Source: JBOGZI01 sp050697275 (GTDB lineage: Bacteria > Actinomycetota > Thermoleophilia > Solirubrobacterales > 70-9). Taken from it: a stretch of 10,961 bases of DNA. The notes below the pieces were generated by a model that was given only the letters and a program-made list of their open reading frames with translations, was not told where the DNA came from and ran no database searches. The stretch is from assembly GCA_050697275.1 (NCBI GenBank), contig JBOGZI010000002.1, forward strand, positions 1-10,961, in the 5' to 3' direction. The first letter of the stretch is position 1; each line of letters opens with the position of its first letter. Both the position numbers and the translations under genes were made by a program. Below are positions 6,755 to 10,961 of the stretch, in pieces.

Positions 6755-7816
6755 ATGCCCGAACGGGGCCATCCCATAGAGGTCAGCACTCACACCGCAA
6801 TCGCGCCCCTGGAGCGAGAGTGGGAGGAGCTTGCGCGAGGTGCCCCGCCCTTCCTGCAGCCGGGCTGGATCTCGACCTGGTGGCGGGCCTTCGGGCGGGG
6901 AGAGCCGGTCATCCTCTGCGTCCGGCGCGACGGCGACCTCGCGGGGGTGCTGCCCCTGATGCGGAGGGACGGCGTGCTCGAGTCGGCCGCGAACTGGCAC
7001 ACCCCCGTGTTCGGAGCCGTGACCCTGGACCGGCCGGCGGGGGCGACGCTCGCGCGCGCGCTGTTCGATCTGGCCCCGCGCCGGGTGCGCCTTGGATTCC
7101 TGGCCGGGGACGCGCCCTTTCTCCACGACCTTCGGGGAGCGGCCCGTGCGGCCGGCTACCAGGTGGCGGAGCGGGTCATGCTGCGGCCGCCATACGTCGA
7201 GGTCAGCGGCGACTGGCAGCGCTACTGGAGCACCCGCTCGCGCAACCTGCGAAAGGGCGTCAAGCGGAGGCGAAACAGGCTCCAGGAGCTTGGACAGCTC
7301 GAGCTGGAGATCGCATCCGGGGACGACGGTCTCGAGCGGCTCGAGGAGGCATTCCAGCTCGAGGCGAGCGGCTGGAAGGGTGAGCGGGGAACCGCGATCG
7401 TCTCCCGACCGGAGACCCGCCGCTTCTATGAGGAGGTGGCACGGTGGGCCGCGGAGACGGGGATGCTCCGCATCGTGACCCTGCGACTCAACGATCGTGC
7501 GGTGGCGATGCATCTATCCATCGAGGCTGGCGATGACTATTTCACGCTGAAGGTCGGCTACGACCCGGAATTTGAGAAGGCCGCGCCAAGCAAGCTGCTC
7601 GACCGGGAGATGTTGGAGCATGCCTTCAACTCCCGGCTCTCGAGCTTCGAGTTCCTCGGCGATGCCGACCCGTACAAGCTCGACTGGAGCGACCAGCAGC
7701 ACGAGCGGGTCGAGCTTCAGGCGTTCGCCCGCTCACCGCGAGGCGTCATCGATCGCCTGGTCCACGCTCACGGGCGCCAGCTCGCCAGGTGGGCGCTCTC
7801 CCTGAGGCGCCGATGA
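6755..7816 (+). CDS. GNAT-fold acyltransferase, CelD/BcsL-like, second copy
   Basis: A 353-residue protein with the same architecture as the product at 4812-5933. The N-terminal region has PPFLQPGWISTWWRAFGRGE (31-50). A tryptophan plus basic helix follows, DWQRYWSTRSRNLRKGVKRR (153-172). The C-terminal GNAT core is LKVGYDPEFEKAAPSKLL (265-282) and FEFLGDADPYKLDW (298-311). By family knowledge it should transfer an acyl or aminoacyl group to an amine. The acceptor is unknown, with an amino sugar as the contextual guess. Sequence divergence from the first copy outside these motifs argues against a recent duplication. The ATG at 6755 is preferred over longer upstream in-frame extensions because those are antisense to the deacetylase and the TAGATT box fits this start. 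The product ends SLRRR. Its TGA overlaps the next ATG (ATGA at 7813-7816). Confidence 0.82.
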   Translation: MPERGHPIEVSTHTAIAPLEREWEELARGAPPFLQPGWISTWWRAFGRGEPVILCVRRDGDLAGVLPLMRRDGVLESAANWHTPVFGAVTLDRPAGATLARALFDLAPRRVRLGFLAGDAPFLHDLRGAARAAGYQVAERVMLRPPYVEVSGDWQRYWSTRSRNLRKGVKRRRNRLQELGQLELEIASGDDGLERLEEAFQLEASGWKGERGTAIVSRPETRRFYEEVARWAAETGMLRIVTLRLNDRAVAMHLSIEAGDDYFTLKVGYDPEFEKAAPSKLLDREMLEHAFNSRLSSFEFLGDADPYKLDWSDQQHERVELQAFARSPRGVIDRLVHAHGRQLARWALSLRRR

Positions 7817-8889
7817 AGGGCTGGCTCAGCGTCTGGACGCCGCTGCCCGTCACGGCATGGCTGCGGAGGCCGACGCGGCCACCGCCGTTTCCGCTCGCCG
7901 AGCCCGGATGCACCCTCTACGAGGAGGGGCGGGACGCGGTCTGGCATGGGATTCGCGCCCTCGGCCTCGGTGAGGGGGATGAGGTGCTCTCTCCCGCGTA
8001 CCACGCAGGCCCGGACGTGGAGGCGATGGTCCGCGCGGGGATCGAGGTGTCGTTCTATGCGGGCCGTCCAAACCTGGAGCCGGACGAGGACGAGCTGCAG
8101 CGGATTCGGGGACCCCGGACCAGGGCGCTGTATCTGGTCCACTACCTCGGCTTTCCGCAGGACGCACAGCGCTGGCGTCGCTGGTGCGACGACAACGGGA
8201 TGCTGCTGATCGAGGACGCAGCCCAGGCGTGGCTCAGCGAGCGCGACGGCGTCCCGGTCGGATCGTTCGGCGACCTAGCACTCTGGAGCCTCTACAAGAT
8301 GGTCCCGACACCCGATGGAACCGTGGCGGTCTGCAGCCACCCGCTGTCGGGGCCAGCGGATGCGGCCGGCCTCCGAGCCGACAAGCTGATCCACATGCAC
8401 GGGGCCTGGCTCGGTCAGCGCTGTGGCGGGCTGCGCCGGCTTCGCCCGCGAGACCCCGAGCCGTTCGACGCGATCGCACACTTCGACCTCGGCGACCCCG
8501 ATGCGCCCCCGGCCAGGACGACCCGCTATCTGGCCAGGCGCCTGGGCGGCCCGGAGGTGGCCGGGGCGCGGCGCGACAACTACCGACAGCTGCTCCACGA
8601 GTTGGCCGACCATGTTCCCGCCCCGTTCGACTGGCTTCCTGAGGGGGCCTGCCCCTGGTTCTTCCCGGTTGAGAGCGAGGATCGCGCGGGAATGCTCCAG
8701 TTCCTGGCGTCTCGCGGGGTCGGCGCCATGGCCTTCTGGGAGCCCGCGCATCCCGCCCTCGACCACTCGGACTTCCCCGAGGCGGCTCACAGACGGGAGA
8801 CCGCGGTGGCCCTGCCCGTCCACCATCAGCTTCGGCCGCGCGATGTCTTCCGAATCGCCGCCGCAGCCAGCGCCTGGTACCGGCGCTGA
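7813..8889 (+). CDS. Divergent DegT/DnrJ/EryC1-like PLP-dependent aminotransferase
   Basis: A 358-residue fold-type I PLP enzyme, probably aminating a keto-sugar. LYEEGRDAVWHGIRALGLG (35-53) and GDEVLSPAYHAG (55-66) fit the N-terminal part of the fold. VHYLGFPQD is at 109-117. LIEDAAQAW (132-140) carries Asp135 for the pyridine nitrogen. SLYKMVPTPDG (159-169) places Lys162 as the Schiff-base candidate, where canonical members read NKxLxxGEGG. The C-terminal ALPVHHQLRPRD matches the family's LPLHP-like segment. ATG at 7813 has GAGG five bases upstream and overlaps the acyltransferase TGA as ATGA, so I prefer it to the in-frame ATG at 7789. The altered lysine motif makes substrate, and even strict aminotransferase activity, uncertain. 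A stem-loop follows the stop directly. Confidence 0.8.
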   Translation: MKGWLSVWTPLPVTAWLRRPTRPPPFPLAEPGCTLYEEGRDAVWHGIRALGLGEGDEVLSPAYHAGPDVEAMVRAGIEVSFYAGRPNLEPDEDELQRIRGPRTRALYLVHYLGFPQDAQRWRRWCDDNGMLLIEDAAQAWLSERDGVPVGSFGDLALWSLYKMVPTPDGTVAVCSHPLSGPADAAGLRADKLIHMHGAWLGQRCGGLRRLRPRDPEPFDAIAHFDLGDPDAPPARTTRYLARRLGGPEVAGARRDNYRQLLHELADHVPAPFDWLPEGACPWFFPVESEDRAGMLQFLASRGVGAMAFWEPAHPALDHSDFPEAAHRRETAVALPVHHQLRPRDVFRIAAAASAWYRR

Positions 8890-8911
8890 CCAGACCCGGC
8901 CGGGTGTCTGG
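8890..8911 (+). terminator. Stem-loop right after the DegT-like gene, possible terminator
   Basis: CCAGAC (8890-8895) pairs with GTCTGG (8906-8911). The stem continues as CC (8896-8897) with GG (8903-8904) after a bulged T at 8905, leaving a loop of about five bases. It begins on the base after the TGA. There is no downstream T tract, so it fits a GC-rich terminator of the kind proposed for actinobacteria, or an mRNA 3'-end stabiliser, but not a classic intrinsic terminator. Confidence 0.45.
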
Positions 8912-8929
8912 CATTGGTGCCGCCGGGCA

Positions 8930-8935
8930 GCTAGC
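8930..8935. repeat. Left target-site duplication of the IS (GCTAGC)
   Basis: GCTAGC directly abuts the TGTA end of the element and matches ACTAGC at 9989-9994 in five of six bases. It fits NCTAGN, the preferred target reported for IS481 of Bordetella pertussis. The mismatch at the first base may be a later mutation, or the true duplication may be the shorter shared CTAGC or CTAG. Confidence 0.75.
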
Positions 8936-8959
8936 TGTAGTTCCTAACCACGTTGTTCA
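8936..8959 (+). repeat. IS left terminal inverted repeat
   Basis: Begins TGTAGTTCC and ends CGTTGTTCA. Compared with the reverse complement of the right end, it differs at repeat positions 5, 6, 7, 10 and 16 and matches at the other 19. The conserved inner block GTTGTTCA is probably the transposase-binding part. Confidence 0.9.
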
Positions 8960-9021
8960 TCCGGGCCTCCTTGGAGGCTGGGGGTGCTCAAGCCACCCAG
9001 ACCCAAGGAGGTCACCGGATG
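8958..9021 (+). promoter_or_regulatory. Long inverted repeat spanning transposase ribosome-binding site and start codon
   Basis: CATCCGG (8958-8964) pairs with CCGGATG (9015-9021), which includes the start codon. CCTCCTTGG (8966-8974) pairs with CCAAGGAGG (9003-9011), which includes the Shine-Dalgarno. The bulge is one base against three. Inside the loop GGGTG (8982-8986) pairs with CACCC (8994-8998). A transcript entering from upstream would fold so that ribosome binding is blocked. A transcript starting inside the loop would lack the 5' arm and be translatable. The effect is inferred from pairing. Confidence 0.7.
9005..9012 (+). promoter_or_regulatory. Strong Shine-Dalgarno deciding the transposase start
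   Basis: AAGGAGGT lies six bases before ATG at 9019, nearly a perfect complement to the 16S rRNA 3' end and by far the best such site in the window. It favours 9019 over the upstream in-frame GTG at 8953. Its bases are in the 3' arm of the inverted repeat. Confidence 0.85.
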
Positions 9022-9993
9022 AAGCTCCACGCTAACGCCGCGCTCAGCTTGAACCAGCGCCGAAGGCTCGCAAGACGGGTCGTCGAGGAGGACTGGTCGA
9101 TCAAGGCCGCAGCTCGCGCCGGCGAGACCAGCGAGAGAACGGCATCCAAGTGGGTTCGCCGCTACCGGGCCGAGGGCGAGCTCGGACTGCTCGATCGCTG
9201 CTCGGCTCCGAAGGAGGTCGCCAACAGAACCCCCGAGAGCCGCGTTCAGGTGATTGCCACCCTGAGGCGCCTGCGCTTCACAGGCCCAGAGATCGCGGAG
9301 CTGCTGGGGATGGCGCTCTCGACGGTCTCGGCGGTCCTGAGCCGGATCGGCATGGGCCGGCTCGGGCGCCTGGGCCTCGAGCCCGCCCGCCGCTACGAGC
9401 GCTCGCGGCCGGGCGAGCTGATCCACGTCGACGTCAAGAAGCTGGGGCGGATCCAGATCCCGGGCAAGCGGGTTCGGGCGGATCGCCGGCATCGCGCCCA
9501 GCGGCGCTTTGCCGACGGCCGCAAGCACGGGGTGGTCGGCTGGGAGTTCGTCCATATCGCGATTGACGACGCCACCCGGCTCGCCTACGCCGAGGTTCTC
9601 GGCGACGAGAAGGCGACCACGGCGGTCGGCTTCCTGCGCCGAGCCCTCGCCTTCTACCGGGCCCACGGGATCACGGTCGACGCCGTGATGACCGACAACG
9701 GCAGCTGCTACCGATCGACGATTCACGCCGTCGCCTGCCGGGGTTTGGGTCTTAAGCATCTAAAGACCAAGCCCTATCGCCCTCAGACCAACGGGAAGGC
9801 AGAGAGATTCATTCGGACGATGCTCGGCGGTTGGGCCTACGCAGCGCTCTATCGCGACTCCGCCGATCGGACCGCGGCGCTCTCCGGCTGGCTCAGCTAC
9901 TACAACTTCGACCGAAGACACGGCTCCCTCGGTCACAGGCCGCCCGGTGCTCGCTTAACGGAGCTGAACAACCTGGTTGGGTCTTACAACTAG
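9019..9993 (+). CDS. IS481-family DDE transposase
   Basis: Catalyses transposition of the surrounding element. The product has 324 residues. The N-terminal half holds helix-turn-helix DNA-binding segments (about 9-55, WSIKAAARAGETSERTASKW at 26-45, and a second around TGPEIAELLGMALSTVS at 88-104). The RNase-H-like rve domain follows: Asp138 in HVDVKK, Asp226 in MTDNGS, and Glu262 in NGKAERF, with 35 residues between the second Asp and Glu. YRPQTNGKAER (253-263), YYNFDRRHGSLGHRPP (294-309) and the length are typical of IS481. Start choice rests on the AAGGAGGT site. The final Asn codon straddles the element boundary, and TAG at 9991-9993 lies wholly in the target duplication. All catalytic residues are present. 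Expression is probably limited by the leader inverted repeat. Confidence 0.95.
   Translation: MKLHANAALSLNQRRRLARRVVEEDWSIKAAARAGETSERTASKWVRRYRAEGELGLLDRCSAPKEVANRTPESRVQVIATLRRLRFTGPEIAELLGMALSTVSAVLSRIGMGRLGRLGLEPARRYERSRPGELIHVDVKKLGRIQIPGKRVRADRRHRAQRRFADGRKHGVVGWEFVHIAIDDATRLAYAEVLGDEKATTAVGFLRRALAFYRAHGITVDAVMTDNGSCYRSTIHAVACRGLGLKHLKTKPYRPQTNGKAERFIRTMLGGWAYAALYRDSADRTAALSGWLSYYNFDRRHGSLGHRPPGARLTELNNLVGSYN
9965..9988 (-). repeat. IS right terminal inverted repeat
   Basis: Read on the minus strand it begins TGTAAGACCC and ends AGGTTGTTCA, matching 19 of 24 bases of the left end. It lies inside the 3' end of the transposase gene, encoding its last residues, so it is constrained both as protein and as a DNA end. 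Confidence 0.9.
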
Positions 9994-9994
9994 C
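9989..9994. repeat. Right target-site duplication of the IS (ACTAGC), carrying the transposase stop
   Basis: ACTAGC directly follows the TACA end and matches the left copy GCTAGC in five of six bases. Its TAG is in frame with the transposase and ends it. Confidence 0.75.
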
Positions 9995-10009
9995 GGCCAC
10001 AAGGCCGCT
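9992..10009. terminator. Perfect 7-bp stem-loop at the IS right boundary
   Basis: AGCGGCC (9992-9998) and GGCCGCT (10003-10009) flank an ACAA loop. It begins within the IS target duplication and lies downstream of both the transposase (plus) and the lipoprotein gene (minus). It could end transcripts from either side, although no T tract follows on either strand. Without the element, the arm would join GCAG at 8927-8930 (see findings). Confidence 0.4.
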
Positions 10010-10026
10010 GCATCTCGACTTGTCAT

Positions 10027-10038
10027 GGGCGGCCGCCC
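10027..10038. other. 12-bp perfect palindrome downstream of the lipoprotein gene
   Basis: GGGCGGCCGCCC is self-complementary and lies 13 bases after the lipoprotein stop on the minus strand. It may form part of a terminator region with the stem-loop at 9992-10009, or be a chance GC palindrome. The remaining bases of 9995-10051 hold no gene that I can see. Confidence 0.3.
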
Positions 10039-10051
10039 GTGGCCGCGCCTG

Positions 10052-10792
10052 TCAGAGGCCCGGGATCCGCTCCAGCAGCTGCTCGATCGGCTGGAAGCCC
10101 CCGCCCGGCGGCGGCTCGATCTCCTGCGGCTCGCCGAGATCGGAGAGCACGGCGTCGAGGTCGAGCGCTTCGGAGCTGAGGCGAATCCGGCGAACGATCC
10201 CGTCGTCGACCCCCACCCAGACGATGGCCCGGCTGCCCTCCAGCCCGCCCGCCCCCGCCGCGGCGAGGCCGATCCTGCCCAGGTCCGCGGCGACCCGCTC
10301 AGAGTCCAGCGGCGCCTCGATCCGGTAGGCGTCCTCGCCCTCCACCTCCTCGTCACCGGCGTGGCGCGGCGCTCCGAACCAGGCGCTCGGATCGACGCCG
10401 GCCGTGCGCAGCGCGAGCGCGGCGACCCGGTCGCGCCCGACCCGGTAGTTCTCGCCGAAGAAGACGACGTAGGCGTCGCCGCCGGTCGAGACCAGGCTGC
10501 CGTCGACCCCGAATCCGGCCGCCTGCGCCTCGCCCTCCAGGTCGAAGCTGGGTATGCCGGCGCCGAGGGCGAAGGGCCCCTCGAGCTGGGCGCTGATCGG
10601 CCCCGAGGTGAGCCGCGGGTACTCCGCCTCGAGGTCGATCGAGGCCCGGCCGGAGGCCGGCACCCGGGCGATCGCCCGATCCAGCATCCGGTCGGCAGGC
10701 AGGTCCGGCGGCGGCGGGGGCTCGTCCTCGCCGCAGGAGATGAGCAGCACGGCGCAGGCCAGGGCCGCGCCCAGCGAGTAGGCCCTCAGCAC
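10052..10792 (-). CDS. Lipoprotein, LppX/LprG-like architecture
   Basis: A 246-residue predicted lipoprotein. The signal peptide has a short basic start, a hydrophobic core and the lipobox LISC, with Cys20 as the lipidated residue. A Pro-rich linker (PPPPP, 25-29) then leads into a beta-rich domain. SGRASIDLEAEYP (47-59), VSTGGDAYVVFFGENYRVG (101-119), EVEGEDAYRIEAPLD (149-163) and VWVGVDDGIVRRIRL (191-205) follow the repeated strand pattern of the mycobacterial LppX/LprAFG family, whose members carry lipids or lipoglycans across the envelope. Family membership is judged by pattern only. The start is GTG at 10792, which places the signal peptide correctly and overlaps the previous stop by seven bases (10786-10792), so translation is likely coupled. 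It has no obvious link with the polysaccharide locus on the other side of the IS. Confidence 0.78.
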   Translation of the reverse strand: MLRAYSLGAALACAVLLISCGEDEPPPPPDLPADRMLDRAIARVPASGRASIDLEAEYPRLTSGPISAQLEGPFALGAGIPSFDLEGEAQAAGFGVDGSLVSTGGDAYVVFFGENYRVGRDRVAALALRTAGVDPSAWFGAPRHAGDEEVEGEDAYRIEAPLDSERVAADLGRIGLAAAGAGGLEGSRAIVWVGVDDGIVRRIRLSSEALDLDAVLSDLGEPQEIEPPPGGGFQPIEQLLERIPGL

Positions 10793-10961
10793 CCGACGAA
10801 GAGGAGGAAGAGCAGCAGCAGGACGACGATCCCCGCGGCGACGGCGATCAGCCGGCGGCGGGCGTAGACGTCGCCGCCGCCGTAGTGACGCGTCATCCCG
10901 CCGAGTTCGGGGCGCTTCCAGCCGCCGGCCTGACGCGGCTCCTCCTCGACCGGCTCGTCGC
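10786..10961 (-). CDS. Small protein with C-terminal membrane segment, N-terminus beyond window
   Basis: I do not recognise a named family. The frame enters from the right edge and shows 57 residues before TGA at 10788-10786. They form an acidic stretch (EPVEEEPRQ), then GGWKRPELGGM, a YGGGDVYARRR basic boundary, a membrane helix of about 20 residues rich in Val and Leu, and a final VGC. The positive-inside rule suggests the N-terminus is cytoplasmic. An internal ATG at 10896 could give a 36-residue protein, but the upstream frame has plausible protein character, so the gene probably starts outside the window. It overlaps the lipoprotein GTG by seven bases, suggesting co-translation and perhaps a shared envelope role. 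Confidence 0.6.
   Translation of the reverse strand, partial: DEPVEEEPRQAGGWKRPELGGMTRHYGGGDVYARRRLIAVAAGIVVLLLLFLLFVGC

Larger units (their letters stand above)
8936..9988 (+). mobile_element. Complete IS481-family insertion sequence, about 1.05 kb
   Basis: The 1053-bp element runs from TGTA at the left end to TACA at the right end. It has imperfect 24-bp terminal inverted repeats matching at 19 positions, NCTAGN-type direct repeats on both sides, and one transposase gene with a full DD(35)E triad. Size, ends and gene content are normal for the family. There is no frameshift and no internal stop, so it may be active. It lies between the polysaccharide locus and an unrelated lipoprotein gene, 46 bases after the DegT-like stop and in the same orientation. 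Confidence 0.93.

Noticed and set aside
4812..8889. Exosortase/PEP-CTERM polysaccharide system
   Set aside because: The deacetylase plus FemAB/GNAT pairing is reminiscent, but no exosortase, PEP-CTERM protein or characteristic chain-length gene is in the window.
8953..8958. TTGTTC as a -35 box inside the left terminal repeat
   Set aside because: No TAnnnT-like -10 is found at 16-19 bases downstream; the sequence there is G-rich.
8953..9018. Upstream GTG start for the transposase
   Set aside because: The added residues fall in the terminal repeat and the leader inverted repeat, while ATG at 9019 has an excellent Shine-Dalgarno.
8944..9759. 271-codon minus-strand frame inside the IS
   Set aside because: It is antisense to the transposase, with no family motif and no ribosome-binding site; IS481 elements carry a single gene.
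9977..10867. 296-codon plus-strand frame after the IS
   Set aside because: It is the antisense shadow of the lipoprotein gene, whose signal peptide, lipobox and overlap with its neighbour are convincing.

Overview
The window is very GC-rich DNA with GTG as well as ATG starts, tightly overlapping genes, and TAnnnT-type -10 boxes placed 6-8 bases before start codons. Together with an LppX/LprG-like lipoprotein, this suggests a high-GC actinobacterium, possibly of the Thermoleophilia/Solirubrobacterales type. That placement is inference. The window is dense: no stretch over 300 bases lacks a gene, and I saw no rRNA, tRNA or CRISPR array.

Positions 1-8889 look like part of a surface-polysaccharide or glycoconjugate locus. 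A minus-strand operon (4058 down to 1) encodes, in order, an extended SDR sugar-nucleotide epimerase/dehydratase, a short sugar-1-phosphate nucleotidyltransferase, a DegT-type sugar aminotransferase and a GT4 glycosyltransferase cut by the left edge. In principle this set can activate a sugar, modify and aminate it, and transfer it. Divergent from it is a class I SAM methyltransferase (4126-4815, plus). Its stop codon overlaps that of the convergent minus-strand pair of polysaccharide deacetylase and GNAT/CelD-like acyltransferase (6733 down to 4812). Divergent from that pair is a second GNAT/CelD-like acyltransferase coupled to a second, divergent DegT-like PLP enzyme (6755-8889, plus). The locus therefore holds two GNAT-like genes, each joined by an ATGA overlap to a carbohydrate-modifying enzyme. 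No flippase, polymerase or exosortase is in view.

Positions 8930-9994 hold a complete IS481-family insertion sequence: 24-bp imperfect terminal inverted repeats, an NCTAGN-type target duplication, and an intact DDE transposase. Two details stand out. The transposase stop codon lies in the duplicated target rather than in the element, and a long inverted repeat spans the Shine-Dalgarno and start codon. The element sits at the right edge of the polysaccharide locus, apparently inside a former stem-loop.

Positions 9995-10961 carry stem-loops, then an unrelated minus-strand pair: a membrane-anchored lipoprotein of LppX/LprG-like architecture, preceded by and overlapping the end of a small protein with a C-terminal membrane segment that continues past the right edge.
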